Both the position numbers and the translations under genes were made by a program. This document shows positions 1-9,266 of a stretch of DNA of 64,000 bases, piece after piece. Location: NCBI GenBank assembly GCA_964569385.1, contig CAZMUM010000015.1:1-64000 (forward strand). Direction: 5' to 3'. Under the pieces are notes generated by a model. That model was not told the origin of the DNA. It saw only the letters and a list, made by a program, of their open reading frames with translations, and made no database searches. Within the stretch, counting starts at the first letter, position 1. The number at the start of each line of letters is the position of its first letter. Source of the DNA: JAADHX01 sp964569385 (GTDB lineage Bacteria > Actinomycetota > Acidimicrobiia > Acidimicrobiales > Poriferisodalaceae).

Positions 1-220
1 CTTGGCGCGCGCTCGTGCCAGAAACGTATACAAGTCCTCCGTGTTGGCGAAGATGAGGAAAGGCCCCTCGTGTTTTCATCAACTCATGTGCCATAGCGGC
101 ATTCTCCCATGCGGAGGCACCTGCGTCCGAACCAAGACCTACCGACGACGATGCGGTTGGTCGCGCTCTGTTGGCCGCTAAGAAGACGCGCACCGTAGTT
201 CTCTCACCGAACGTCGAATC
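1..220. other. no supportable gene at left edge
   Basis: No reading frame here gives a recognisable protein. The stretch lies directly upstream of the decayed MacB-like permease remnant and may be further decayed sequence of the same gene, but I could not find the conserved N-terminal parts of such a permease. Nothing regulatory is evident. Confidence 0.4.
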
Positions 221-601
221 GATCTTGACAATCGGGTGTTCGTACCAATTGGCGATCAACAGGACGAGGTGATCGGCATTCTCCATGAGTTCCCGTTGGC
301 AGCCAATCTCGAAAGCCCCGAGGACGTCACGGTCAGTCGCCCGTCCGACATCCTCTAAGCCCAGGCCGCGGCTGAGTCGGCATCTACCGAGCTGTTTCTC
401 GGGCTCGGAGCGATAGCGCTGTTAGTCGGCGGAGTCGGCATCGTCAACGTAATGGTCATCGCGGCGATTGAGAGACGGGGCGAAATCGGGTTGAGAAGGG
501 CCCTCGGCAGCGTTGCCAGTGTTGCCGTTGGTTCGGCCGTAACTGCCGGATACGCAACCCTCCAGACCTGGCAGATCATCATCCCCCCGACAGCGATCGT
601 G
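221..601 (+). pseudogene. MacB/FtsX-type ABC permease remnant
   Basis: The plus frame reads as the C-terminal part of a MacB-type ABC transporter permease. A segment ending VTVSRPSDIL is followed by an in-frame TAA at 356-358. The same frame then continues through the typical transmembrane stretch LFLGLGAIALLVGGVGIVN and the cytoplasmic motif ERRGEIGLRRALG. The normal stretch of roughly 20-30 residues after ALG is missing: the text jumps to a late segment with TAGYATLQTW and IIPP. Stop codon plus internal deletion mark it as dead. No partner ATPase gene is visible. It runs in the same frame straight into the SnoaL-like remnant, so a deletion joined two unrelated genes. Confidence 0.7.
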
Positions 602-848
602 GGCGACCTGACCGCACTCGGAGAAGTCGTCTGCGACGACGTTGTCTACCGAATCCCTGGGCACAGCCGAATCTCGGGCGTGTTCGAGGGCGTCGACGGA
701 ATCATCTTTGCGTGCAGTGTTGCTCGACGGAAACGACCTCGAAATCGACATGGCAATGCGGTTCGAGCTCCGAGGCAATCGCATCAGCTCCATCACCGAA
801 TACAGTGCCGACCAATACACCACCGACGACCTCTTCGGCGGCAACTAA
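602..848 (+). pseudogene. SnoaL-like / NTF2-fold protein remnant, frameshifted
   Basis: Two pieces resemble a small SnoaL-like (nuclear-transport-factor-2 fold) protein. The first, fused in frame to the permease remnant, reads DLTALGEVVCDDVVYRIPG with GVFEGVDG (about 602-706). The second lies in the next frame from about 711 and reads FELRGNRISSITEYSADQY, ending DDLFGGN and a stop at 848. The frame change and missing middle residues suggest a deletion with a frameshift. The family is recognised from pattern only; its members range from polyketide cyclases to ketosteroid isomerase-like enzymes, so no substrate can be named. Confidence 0.55.
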
Positions 849-861
849 CTACCCTTGATGC

Positions 862-1810
862 ATGGCGATCAACTGCACGACGGTCGACTGTGCACACCCG
901 GTTCGGCGGGTCGTGGAGTCAAAGGCCAGGGATGAAAGGGCACTCTTGCTGGTCGGCATCGCGATGCTGCTAGTCCTGATCGGATGTTCGGGAAGCAGAT
1001 CCGACAGCCAAGCGCTGCCCTCAGACGCTGACGTACCGCGGACAGCTGACAGCTCCCAGACAACAGAGGCCAACTCGCCGGGCGAAACGCCGTTTGCATC
1101 AGCACCGAGCAGTACCCGCGCAACCATCGTGGATCCATCGTCGACCACGTCTATCGACTCGACAACCACGACAGTGCAACTCCCGTATGCCGACGAAGGC
1201 CAATCGGTCATGTTGTTACACCGAGGCCGAGCCCTCTACCGCACCCGGGAACCTGCTCCATCTTGGCCTGGTCGTTGCGCCGGGAGGCGATGAGGTCGCT
1301 TTGGTTCCACCTATGGGGTTCTTCTGGCTTGTTCGTTTGGACGAAGCTGCTACGAGACTGTACGTCGCAGTCCTGAGGCAACACACAGGGTGCGCCCAGG
1401 TTCGATCCATAGACGTAACGATGAACGAATCGACCGTTTGGGTCGATCTTAGGGTTGGCCCCTTTGCCGACGGACCAGGCTTTTGTATCCAGCCGGGCGT
1501 ACTCGCATCGCTGCTTCCCCTTGAGATCCCAGGCGGGATCGGCGACCGTGAAATTGTGAAGGTCGGATGCAAAGAACCCGAGAACGACAGGATCGGTTGC
1601 TCGGACCTACAAGGAAACTCCCGGGAGGACCTCCCGTTAGTGAAATCACAACTGATCGACTGCACACCCAGCTATCTCGTACAGAACGTCCACCCGCGTA
1701 ACCGCGAACGCATCAATTTCTGCGACGACGAACAGCTGGCGGAATCCTTCGCTGGCTACGGCGACCCAGCAATCTGGAGTGAAGCCCTACCAGACGCCAG
1801 CGAGCATTGA
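862..1810 (+). pseudogene. putative lipoprotein gene with a frameshift
   Basis: The first frame (862-1293) has a hydrophobic stretch ALLLVGIAMLLVLIGC ending in a lipobox-like LIGC, then a Ser/Thr/Pro-rich linker typical of actinobacterial surface lipoproteins. The plausible protein text then moves to a second frame, in which residues such as VVAPGGDEVALVPP and later cysteine-containing segments run to a stop at 1810. The switch falls at about 1200-1260. Read together they would give one exported lipoprotein of about 310 residues. Either a real frameshift, an assembly indel, or two adjacent genes could explain it. I do not recognise the C-terminal domain. The start codon is uncertain; GTG at 913 is an alternative. 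Confidence 0.4.
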
Positions 1811-1861
1811 TTGAGCGATAGGCCCCTGCCACTCGACGCGTTCCCGTTGGCGGCCAACGTA

Positions 1862-1946
1862 GTTGGAGTATACACATATCTGCCGATGTATAGTAAATTA
1901 AGTTATACTCTTCGGAAATAGCTATAAACTACAACTTGGGAGCCGT
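1862..1946 (+). promoter_or_regulatory. AT-rich upstream region of the AAA ATPase gene
   Basis: This stretch is far richer in A and T than its surroundings and contains TATACT and TATAAA hexamers that could serve as -10 elements. A GGGAG ribosome-binding site lies about 5 bases before the ATG at 1947. No clear -35 hexamer is seen. The composition break between decayed DNA and an intact gene suggests the main promoter of the ATPase gene. Confidence 0.4.
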
Positions 1947-3149
1947 ATGGACCCGGTTAGGAACCCATATAGCCCTGGAGCGGGCTCGCGGCCGCCAGCG
2001 CTTGCTGGTCGACAGCACGAGGTCGAGACCTTCGAAATAGCCCTACAACGCATGGACCTCGGCAAAAGTACAAAAAGCATGCTGCTCACGGGGTTGCGCG
2101 GGGTCGGAAAAACCGTGCTGCTCAACGAGTTTGGGCTGTTGGCAGGCCGACATGGCTGGATTGGCGAATCCCTCGAAGCCAACGACGAGATGAACTTCCC
2201 GCAAGCCATGGGAAACCTTGCCAGGAAATCCGTGCTACGGCTGAGCGCCGGGCAGCGCACTGGGGAGCGTTTCAAACGAACTCTGGGCGCCATTCGCTCG
2301 TTCCAGATCACTTGGAATATTCCAGAAGGTGGAACCATCGATGTCGAGCCCTTCGCGGGTATAGGTGACTCCGGGGTCCTAGATGCCGATCTAGGCGAAG
2401 TCTTGGTAGAACTTGGCGAACTAGCCCGGGAACGGCATCGGGGTGCCCTGTTCACGATCGACGAGATGCAATACCTGTCATCAGAACATCTGGCGGCACT
2501 CGTTCAGGCACTTCACTTGGTCGCTCAGCACCGTGTGCCCGTAATGTTCGTAGGTGCCGGCCTGCCGTCGCTCATCGGTCTAATCGGCGAGGCCCGTTCG
2601 TACGCCGAACGGCTCTTTGATTTCCCCAACATTGGCGCGCTACCAGACGATGCGGCTGCCGTCGCCCTGGAACTACCTGCCCAAGAGGAGGGAGTCACTT
2701 GGGACGGCGAAGCCACCATGCGCGCCGTCGAGCTAACCGAGGGATATCCCTATTTTATTCAAGAGTTCGGTAGGCAAGCCTGGGATGTAGCACCGGGGCC
2801 GGGTTCAATCACCATCGAAGACATCGACGCGGCAGCTCCACTAGCCCTCGCCGAGCTCGATTCGGGCTTCTTTCGCGTCCGCGTTGATCGGACAAGCGAC
2901 ACAGAACGAAAGTACATACGAGCAATGGCCCTTCTGGGGAACGGTCCTTACGCATCGGGACGAATCGCGGAATCGCTAGGTAAAACAACGCGCAGCCTGG
3001 GACCGGTCCGCGACAGTCTTATCAAGCGAGGTATCTGTTACTCGCCGCGTTGGGGAGAACTGGACTTCACTGTTCCGATGTTCGACCAATTCTTGCGACG
3101 AGCGATGCCTGCTGATTCAGCCGGTAGTGGACGCAGCACAAAGACCTAG
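1947..3149 (+). CDS. AAA-type ATP-binding protein
   Basis: A 400-residue protein of the AAA_16/Orc1-Cdc6-like ATPase group. Walker A is GLRGVGKTVLL at about residue 50 and Walker B is FTIDEMQYL at about residue 170. The C-terminal part (about 310-385) resembles a winged-helix domain. The N-terminal NPYSPGAGSRPPALAGR signature is typical of a widespread actinobacterial ATPase whose function is not established. It probably acts in the cytoplasm; no membrane segment is seen. It stands alone behind an AT-rich promoter region with a good Shine-Dalgarno site. It could belong to a defence or mobile-element context given the decayed DNA upstream, but nothing in the protein proves this. Confidence 0.85.
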   Translation: MDPVRNPYSPGAGSRPPALAGRQHEVETFEIALQRMDLGKSTKSMLLTGLRGVGKTVLLNEFGLLAGRHGWIGESLEANDEMNFPQAMGNLARKSVLRLSAGQRTGERFKRTLGAIRSFQITWNIPEGGTIDVEPFAGIGDSGVLDADLGEVLVELGELARERHRGALFTIDEMQYLSSEHLAALVQALHLVAQHRVPVMFVGAGLPSLIGLIGEARSYAERLFDFPNIGALPDDAAAVALELPAQEEGVTWDGEATMRAVELTEGYPYFIQEFGRQAWDVAPGPGSITIEDIDAAAPLALAELDSGFFRVRVDRTSDTERKYIRAMALLGNGPYASGRIAESLGKTTRSLGPVRDSLIKRGICYSPRWGELDFTVPMFDQFLRRAMPADSAGSGRSTKT

Positions 3150-3286
3150 TCCGTCACCGGCATCTGGTCGCCCAGCGCCGTTTCCCGGTGACAGGAGTGG
3201 TTTGTTAGGGCTCGGGCGGGGTTACATAGACTCCGAGATGAACTAGAAGGAAGCCTCGCCATCTCGAGGCAGCTTTGGGGGAGCTC

Positions 3287-4753
3287 ATGGATACCAAAAC
3301 CGGATTCGACACCGAGGTCGCTCACCAGGCGATCCTGGGGTTGCTCGAACCCGAAGGACTGGCAGCGAGCCCAGAGATCGAATTCTCCGGCGGAGATCCC
3401 TGCTTCGATAGTCCGTATCTGTGCGCCGAGGCACCAAGTGCCGTACTCGCAGCAACTGCTGTAGCTGCCAGTGATCTCGCCACGATGCGAAGCCAACAGC
3501 GGGTCGGTCATGTTGGAGTCGACACTCGCCTGGCCGAGGCATCTCTGGCCAGCTTCGCCTTCCAGTCGTTCGCGGATCAGGCCAGGTCGCCTCAGGCTCG
3601 AATCTCTCCTGAGGACCGCACCGCGACCGCCGGGTTCTTCACCTGCAACGATGGTCGATCTGTCTACATTCACTCCAGTTTTCCCGGCTCAGATCATGCA
3701 CAAGCAGTCCTTGACCTACTGGGAGTCAGTCCGGAACGCGACGCAGTTACCGCTGCCATTGCCCACCTGTCTGCGCCGCAGCTCGAACAAGATCTGGCCG
3801 ACGCCGGACTCTGCGGAGCTATGGTGCGAACATCCGATGAGTGGGACGACTCGACTGCCGGTCGTGCCCTCGCGGCCGTTCCCGTCGTCGAAGTCATCAA
3901 GATCGGCGACGGCCCGCCACGAGACCTCATCGGAAACTCCAGCGCCGCGGACGCCGCAAGGGCCTTGGCCGGGCTCCGAGTGCTCGACCTCACTCGGGTC
4001 TTGGCCGGCCCGACCTGTGCTCGGGCCCTGGGAAGCATGGGCGCGGAAGTTCTCCAGATCCGCGGCGAGGGTTTGCCAAATGTCGAGGCGTTCGTTGCCG
4101 ATACCGGAATCGGCAAGAAGTCGGCGTATCTAGATCTCAAGGCCGACGGCGACAAGAACGCGCTTCGAGCCCTGGTTCGAAAGGCCAACGTATTCTCTCA
4201 GGGCTATCGTTCGGGAGTCATGGACAGATTGGGATTCGGCGTGGACCAAATCGTCGACATGAACCCCGGCATTATTTACGTTTCGATCAACTGTTATGGC
4301 CATGAGGGCGACTGGAAACAGCGGCCAGGGTGGGAACAACTGGCCCAGGTCGTCACCGGAATGGCAACCCGCCAGGGCGAATACCTCCGCACGGACGACG
4401 CTCCGGTGGTTCCCACGCTTCAGCCCTCGGCCCTCAACGACTACACCACCGGATACCTCGGGGCCCTCGGTGTGGTCTTGGCGAAACGACGTCAACTGAA
4501 CGAGGGCGGCGCCTACCTGGTCAGGGTTTCACTTTGCCGCACCGCGATGTGGGTGCGAAGTCTTGGCGAACGATCCCAACCGGTCGAGGCCCGCACGCCC
4601 GACATAGACGACTTCAAAGCCTGGTGCCAGTCGTTCGACACCTATTGGGGCCCGCTCGATGCTCTACGACCACCAATTAGTCTCGACGGTACGCCGATGC
4701 GATGGTTGTCGCCTCCCGTTCCGCTTGGCACAAACGCCCCGAGGTTTAACTAA
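3287..4753 (+). CDS. CaiB/BaiF-type (family III) CoA-transferase
   Basis: A 488-residue family III CoA-transferase, which moves CoA between carboxylic acids through a covalent aspartyl-CoA intermediate. The CaiB core LAGLRVLDLTRVLAGPTCAR begins only at about residue 230 and includes GVMDRLGFG. The Asp of ALNDYTTGYLGALG fits the catalytic aspartate. The first 220 residues resemble the part that normally follows the core, a layout I recall from other bacterial CoA-transferases of this length. ATG at 3287 is preferred because GGGGGAG lies just before it; an upstream TTG at 3275 would overlap that site. A hairpin (GCCTCG/CGAGGC, 3253-3270) precedes it. The stop overlaps the next start by one base, indicating coupled translation with the acyl-CoA synthetase. 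Confidence 0.85.
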   Translation: MDTKTGFDTEVAHQAILGLLEPEGLAASPEIEFSGGDPCFDSPYLCAEAPSAVLAATAVAASDLATMRSQQRVGHVGVDTRLAEASLASFAFQSFADQARSPQARISPEDRTATAGFFTCNDGRSVYIHSSFPGSDHAQAVLDLLGVSPERDAVTAAIAHLSAPQLEQDLADAGLCGAMVRTSDEWDDSTAGRALAAVPVVEVIKIGDGPPRDLIGNSSAADAARALAGLRVLDLTRVLAGPTCARALGSMGAEVLQIRGEGLPNVEAFVADTGIGKKSAYLDLKADGDKNALRALVRKANVFSQGYRSGVMDRLGFGVDQIVDMNPGIIYVSINCYGHEGDWKQRPGWEQLAQVVTGMATRQGEYLRTDDAPVVPTLQPSALNDYTTGYLGALGVVLAKRRQLNEGGAYLVRVSLCRTAMWVRSLGERSQPVEARTPDIDDFKAWCQSFDTYWGPLDALRPPISLDGTPMRWLSPPVPLGTNAPRFN

Positions 4754-6312
4754 TGCCGATCCTGCTCGACACTCACGTAAGCAACCACCCTGACAAACCG
4801 GCCCTCATCGACGACCTCGGCGAAACGACGTGGGAGGAGCTGGCAGATCGCGTAGCCAGGCTTTGCAACGCACTGACCGACGCCGGTCTACGGCCAGGCG
4901 ACACCATCGCGGTGATGATGGGCAACCGTCGCGAGTTCTTCGAAATGTTCCTGGCCACCGCCCACCTGGGAACTGCCTTGGTTCCTGTCAACTGGCATTG
5001 GGTAGCCGACGAAGTTGCCTACCTCCTCGAGGATTCAGGCGCGACGGTTCTGGTCGTCGGTGATCGCTTCGTCGATGTGGCCGAGGCCGCACTCGCCGAC
5101 CCTCGTTCCGCCAAGATATCGACCGCACTTGTAGTCGGTGGGTACTCGGGCGACCGGTTCGGTTCTTACGAGGAGGCTCTAGCCGCGGCATCGGCTGACA
5201 ACCTCGACCAGCAACTGCTTGGCGGCCCAATGTTCTACACATCGGGCACGACCGGACGCCCGAAGGGCGTTAGAACCTCGCTACTCCAGAACGAAGCGGT
5301 ACCGGCTGAGGTCATGCAGTTAGTGGCGGGCAGCATGAGTGACGTTGTTCCGGTCGACGGAACAACGTTGCTGGTGGGCCCCGCCTACCACTCGGCCCAG
5401 TGGGCTTACAGCTTCATGCCATTGGTCAATGGATCGACGGTCGTGATGCGCCACAAGTTCGATGCCGCCGAAACCCTCGATCTGATCGACAGGTACAAGG
5501 TGACTAACGTGCACCTGGTGCCAACGCAACTCAAGCGCCTACTCGACGTGTCCGACAGCGCCAAGAAGGCCTTCGATGGTTCGACTCTTGTAGCTGTGTG
5601 GCATGGCGCTGCTCCGTGTCCACCGCCGTGGAAGCGGGCCATGATCGACTGGTTCGGACCCGTCATCAACGAGTACTACGGCTCCACCGAAGGCGCCATT
5701 ACCTCCACCATCAACTCAGAGGAGTGGCTTGAGCGGGGCGGCAGCGTCGGTAAACCATCGGCCATGGTCGAAGTGATCGTGGTCGACGATGACGAGAATC
5801 GGCTGCCGCAAGGCGAGCCAGGAACGCTCTACTTCCGCAACCTGTTAGGTATGGATTTCGAATACAACAACGATGAAGCCAAGACCGCAGAAGCTCATCT
5901 CGAACCAGGAGTATTCACCACCGGCGACATCGGGTACGTCGATGGCGACGGGTACATGTGGTTGTCTGACCGAAAGATCGACATGATCATCTCGGGCGGC
6001 GTCAACATCTACCCAGCCGAGATCGAAGCGGTAATTGCCGAACACTCCGCCGTCGCCGACGTCGCAGTGATCGGTGTGCCCAACGACGAGTGGGGCGAAG
6101 AAATCAAGGCGCTGATCGAGCCAACCAGCAAGACGGTCGACCAGGACCAACTCCGACGAGACGTACTGGCCGCGTGCGAGGAGAAGTTGGCCCGATACAA
6201 ACGTCCACGCTCCATCGACTTCGTCGACGAACTACCTCGGACGGGTACCGGGAAGATCCTAAAGCGCCAGCTTCGAGCCCCCTACTGGGCCGATGCCGGC
6301 CGCTCTATCTAG
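4753..6312 (+). CDS. acyl-CoA synthetase (AMP-dependent, class I adenylate-forming)
   Basis: A 519-residue AMP-binding enzyme that activates a carboxylic acid with ATP and CoA. The P-loop-like motif YTSGTTGRPKGV is at about residue 160, the YYGSTEG motif at about 310, the GDIGYVDGDGYMWLSDRKIDMI hinge region near 395-415, and the C-terminal catalytic lysine lies in GTGKILKRQLR. It is translationally coupled (TAATG) to the CoA-transferase upstream, so the pair probably handles one acid: activation to the thioester and CoA recycling. The chain length of the substrate cannot be read from the sequence. Confidence 0.9.
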   Translation: MPILLDTHVSNHPDKPALIDDLGETTWEELADRVARLCNALTDAGLRPGDTIAVMMGNRREFFEMFLATAHLGTALVPVNWHWVADEVAYLLEDSGATVLVVGDRFVDVAEAALADPRSAKISTALVVGGYSGDRFGSYEEALAAASADNLDQQLLGGPMFYTSGTTGRPKGVRTSLLQNEAVPAEVMQLVAGSMSDVVPVDGTTLLVGPAYHSAQWAYSFMPLVNGSTVVMRHKFDAAETLDLIDRYKVTNVHLVPTQLKRLLDVSDSAKKAFDGSTLVAVWHGAAPCPPPWKRAMIDWFGPVINEYYGSTEGAITSTINSEEWLERGGSVGKPSAMVEVIVVDDDENRLPQGEPGTLYFRNLLGMDFEYNNDEAKTAEAHLEPGVFTTGDIGYVDGDGYMWLSDRKIDMIISGGVNIYPAEIEAVIAEHSAVADVAVIGVPNDEWGEEIKALIEPTSKTVDQDQLRRDVLAACEEKLARYKRPRSIDFVDELPRTGTGKILKRQLRAPYWADAGRSI

Positions 6313-6335
6313 TTCCGCTGATCTACAAAGTCTAC

Positions 6336-6728
6336 TCAGGCTCCGATCGGCCAGTTCTCGGTTGTTAGCTCAGACATTGGAAAGTCGTCGATGTTCGCTG
6401 TGGCGAGCGCTGCGCCGACACCGACCGCTGCTGCTGCAATTAGGCAGTCGGCTTGGTGCAAAGTGACGCCTCGGCGGGCGAAATCGCGCCGCCAACTACC
6501 TGCTTGGACCCCAACGGCAACGCTCAACGGAGCCAGCCGCAGACCGTTGAAGATGCGGCGGGCGGCCGCTTCTTCTTCGGGTCGAAGGCCTCGCCAGATC
6601 TCCTCAACCGAGATAACGCACGCCCAAGGTTCGATGCCCGATCGTCTCAAACCGGCCAAGCGGTCCGCGGCCGGACGGCCTCGGAGGGAATCAATGATTA
6701 CCGTCGAGTCGAGCAGTAGTCGAGGCAC
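6336..6728 (-). CDS. vapC: VapC-type PIN-domain toxin
   Basis: A 130-residue PIN-domain ribonuclease, the toxin of a type II toxin-antitoxin pair. The acidic metal-binding residues are visible: D in LLLDSTVII, E in SVEEIWRG, D in HQADCLIAA and D in NIDDFP. It starts with GTG directly after the antitoxin stop codon, so the two are made from one transcript. VapC toxins cleave specific RNAs, often tRNA; the target here is unknown. The antitoxin upstream neutralises it. Confidence 0.85.
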   Translation of the reverse strand: MPRLLLDSTVIIDSLRGRPAADRLAGLRRSGIEPWACVISVEEIWRGLRPEEEAAARRIFNGLRLAPLSVAVGVQAGSWRRDFARRGVTLHQADCLIAAAAVGVGAALATANIDDFPMSELTTENWPIGA

Positions 6729-6968
6729 TCAACCAACGCGTCGTTGATCAGATCGCCGTTGGTCACGAACCCACTCAGCCGGGTCGTCGTCCCAATCGTG
6801 GCCCGTATCGGAGATCTGGCCAAGAGATGCCGAGATCTCATCCCACCGACGCTCGTCCTCAAGACCGCGCGAGATTAGCTCTGCGATGTAGGCGCTGCGT
6901 CGCCCGGAACCGGCACGCCGATCAAGCTCTGCGACCAACTCGTCATCTAGAGCGATGTGCAAACGCAT
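6729..6968 (-). CDS. vapB: VapB-type antitoxin, ribbon-helix-helix
   Basis: A 79-residue protein whose N-terminus, MRLHIALDDELVAELDRRAG with AYIAELISRGL, fits a ribbon-helix-helix DNA-binding fold. The acidic, tryptophan-rich tail is the expected toxin-binding part. It is immediately upstream of vapC with no spacer. Such antitoxins normally repress their own operon together with the toxin; no operator was identified. Confidence 0.8.
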   Translation of the reverse strand: MRLHIALDDELVAELDRRAGSGRRSAYIAELISRGLEDERRWDEISASLGQISDTGHDWDDDPAEWVRDQRRSDQRRVG

Positions 6969-7012
6969 GTGTGTACCTTAGCACACAGCATTACGCCCTC
7001 AACTTCGGCCGA

Positions 7013-7561
7013 CTAGACCTTCTTGATTCGATCGCCGGGTCGAACAGCGCCTTCCTGGACCACTTTGACGTTGATTCCGCGAAGGTGGGCGCCTGGCCGT
7101 TTCTTGGAGTTCACGAATCGGTGGGCATCGAGGCCAAACCGCCGGGTGAACTTGGCACATCCGGCATGAGGCTGTTCTGTTACTTCGATGATCGCCGTGC
7201 CTATCGCCAGACGGGTGCCAGCCGGAACGTTCTCATTGCTGATATCGAAGTCGACATACAGCTGATCGCCGGCCAAGTGCCAGCGATCTCGACCCTGGGC
7301 CACTAGGTCGGTCACCCGACAGTTCATAACGTTTATCTGCATGTCTGGGTGGGCGGACCCGTCGTCGGTGCGATTGCTCGAACGGCTCTTCCAGTTGTCA
7401 CCAACAACGCCATCTTCGAAGCTCAGTTCTGCAACTTCTAGAATCTCGCGCTCGTCCTCGGCCGGACGTCGCAGCACCATCTCCAGCACGCCATCGTCGG
7501 TCGGTGAGTCCAGAATGTGTTGCAAACCGGTTTCGAGTTGTTCGGTGGTGAGATGCTCCAT
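7013..7561 (-). CDS. MOSC-domain protein
   Basis: A 182-residue MOSC domain protein. The conserved cysteine is in HAGCAKFTRRFG at about residue 135, followed by LRGINVKVVQEGAVRPGD, typical of the domain's C-terminal half. MOSC domains carry sulfur or bind molybdenum cofactor in enzymes such as molybdenum cofactor sulfurases and the mARC/YiiM group. This stand-alone version probably binds cofactor or a thiol substrate; no specific reaction can be assigned. It is a single gene divergent from the PLP decarboxylase gene. Confidence 0.8.
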   Translation of the reverse strand: MEHLTTEQLETGLQHILDSPTDDGVLEMVLRRPAEDEREILEVAELSFEDGVVGDNWKSRSSNRTDDGSAHPDMQINVMNCRVTDLVAQGRDRWHLAGDQLYVDFDISNENVPAGTRLAIGTAIIEVTEQPHAGCAKFTRRFGLDAHRFVNSKKRPGAHLRGINVKVVQEGAVRPGDRIKKV

Positions 7562-7658
7562 TGACCCAGTGTGCCCCTAAACGATGCCCATATCCATAGC
7601 CAACACGGGCTCACTTCGAGTCGGATTGGTCCGGGCATCTCGTGCGATGATCGTCACC

Positions 7659-9020
7659 ATGACAGACCGAACCACCGACCTCATCATGAACGCGGCCAAA
7701 CGCGCCGCTAGCTACCTAGTCACCGATGGTGACGAGCCAGCCGCGCCATCACTGGCAGCCATCGCTGCACTCAACGGCTTCGACGATGAACTTTCCGAAC
7801 ACGGAGTTGAGCCCGACGTGGTTCTGGCCCAGCTCGACGAGCTTGGTTCGCCGGCAACAATGCGCTCGACCGCCGGCCGCTACTTTGGTTTCGTCAACGG
7901 CGGGATCGAGCCCGCCGGACTGGCGGCGTCGATTCTGACCGCGGCATGGGACCAGAACACGGCTTTGCCGATCATGTCGCCGGTGGCTACTCATCTCGAT
8001 GAGATCGCAGCGCGTTGGGTTATCGAACTACTCGGCCTCCCCTCCTTGGCCACCGCAACCTTCTGTGGCGGAGCGTCGATCGCCAACATCACTTGTGTTC
8101 TGGCGGCTCGCGACACCCTGCTCCACCGAGCTGGATGGAGTGTTGATCAGCAGGGTCTAGCCGGATCGCCCCCGATCAAGGTTGTGCTCGGCGCCGAGGC
8201 TCATGTCTCTGCGACCAAAGCTCTACGCGTCGCCGGCATAGGCCAAGACCAGGTCGCGATCGTGCCGACAGACAGTTGTGGCCGCATGGTCGCTTCTGAA
8301 GTTCCGCCTCTCGATTCACTCACGCTGCTGTTGCTTCAAGCGGGCAACGTAAACACTGGTCACAGCGACCCATTCGCCGAGATCATTCCAGGCGCCAGCG
8401 AGGCTGGTGCTTGGACACACATCGACGGAGCGTTCGGGTTGTGGACCGCCGTCGACCCAGCTCGAATACACCTCACCGCTGGTGCCGAACTAGCTGACAG
8501 TTGGGCCACCGATGCCCACAAGTGGCTCAACTCGCCCTACGATTCTGGCGTCGCGATCGTTGCTCGAGACGAAGACTTGCGCCGAGCCATGGCCGTCGAC
8601 GCGGCCTACGTCACGACCGATTCTGATCGTGCGCTGATGCACCTCGGTTTACAGATGTCACAGCGGGCTAGAGGAGTCGAGACGTGGGCAGTCTTGGCTT
8701 CGCTCGGTCGTTCCGGAGTTGCCGAGATTGTCGATCGGACGTGTCGTCTGTGCGACCGTCTCGTTGCGGCTCTCGCTACCGAGGGCGTCGAGGTGCTGGC
8801 GCCAGTAGTGATAAACCAGGCACTCGTGAGCTTCGGAGCCGATGCCGTCACTTCTGCTGTGATCGAGGCCGTGCAGGCGGACGGCACCATTTGGGCCGGA
8901 GGCACCACCTGGCAGGGCCGGACGGCTTTGCGGCTCAGCGTTAGCAGTACCACCAGCACCGAACGCGATATGGACATCGCCGCCGAAACGATTCTGCGCT
9001 GCTGGCGTGCGGTCGCATGA
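7659..9020 (+). CDS. PLP-dependent group II decarboxylase
   Basis: A 453-residue pyridoxal-phosphate enzyme of the glutamate/aromatic amino acid decarboxylase group. The Schiff-base lysine is in ATDAHKWLNSPYDSG (about residue 290), with HIDGAFGLW about 35 residues before it. The N-terminal part has STAGRYFGFVNGG, common in uncharacterised actinobacterial members. I chose ATG 7659 (MTDRTTDLIM) because homologous text starts there; an in-frame ATG at 7584 would add 25 unconserved residues. No convincing ribosome-binding site is seen at either. The amino acid substrate cannot be deduced. Confidence 0.8.
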   Translation: MTDRTTDLIMNAAKRAASYLVTDGDEPAAPSLAAIAALNGFDDELSEHGVEPDVVLAQLDELGSPATMRSTAGRYFGFVNGGIEPAGLAASILTAAWDQNTALPIMSPVATHLDEIAARWVIELLGLPSLATATFCGGASIANITCVLAARDTLLHRAGWSVDQQGLAGSPPIKVVLGAEAHVSATKALRVAGIGQDQVAIVPTDSCGRMVASEVPPLDSLTLLLLQAGNVNTGHSDPFAEIIPGASEAGAWTHIDGAFGLWTAVDPARIHLTAGAELADSWATDAHKWLNSPYDSGVAIVARDEDLRRAMAVDAAYVTTDSDRALMHLGLQMSQRARGVETWAVLASLGRSGVAEIVDRTCRLCDRLVAALATEGVEVLAPVVINQALVSFGADAVTSAVIEAVQADGTIWAGGTTWQGRTALRLSVSSTTSTERDMDIAAETILRCWRAVA

Positions 9021-9029
9021 TTAGTGCGG

Positions 9030-9263
9030 TTATGTGGCCGCTTCGCCCCGAATGAAACCCGAGACAGCCCGCGCAATTGGGTCGTAGATGGGCTTATAGA
9101 ACCTCCCCAACGAGCCGGCCAACCAGAATCGGGCCCTTTCGATCTTCGTCTGCCACTGCCACTCTCCTCCGTTGCTGTCCAACTGACAAAATGTCAGGGT
9201 AGACATCGCCAACGGTACACCGGCCGCCTGTTGGCGAGTAGATCGGCACCGATTCTGTGCCAC
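9030..9263 (-). CDS. small hypothetical ORF (77 aa), doubtful
   Basis: An open frame of 77 codons whose second half (ERARFWLAGSLGRFYKPIYD) has GC-rich third positions like real genes in this window. The first third looks non-coding and no ribosome-binding site supports a start. It could be a small amphipathic protein or the remnant C-terminus of a lost gene. It lies just downstream of the sigma factor/anchored protein operon on the same strand. Confidence 0.2.
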   Translation of the reverse strand: MAQNRCRSTRQQAAGVPLAMSTLTFCQLDSNGGEWQWQTKIERARFWLAGSLGRFYKPIYDPIARAVSGFIRGEAAT

Positions 9264-9266
9264 CAG

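Noticed and set aside
1862..1920. Imperfect GTATA/TATAC dyad upstream of the AAA ATPase as an operator
   Set aside because: Only five bases match on each side in an AT-rich region, so chance is likely.
3146..3673. 175-codon minus-strand open frame
   Set aside because: It is antisense to the CoA-transferase gene with no recognisable protein.
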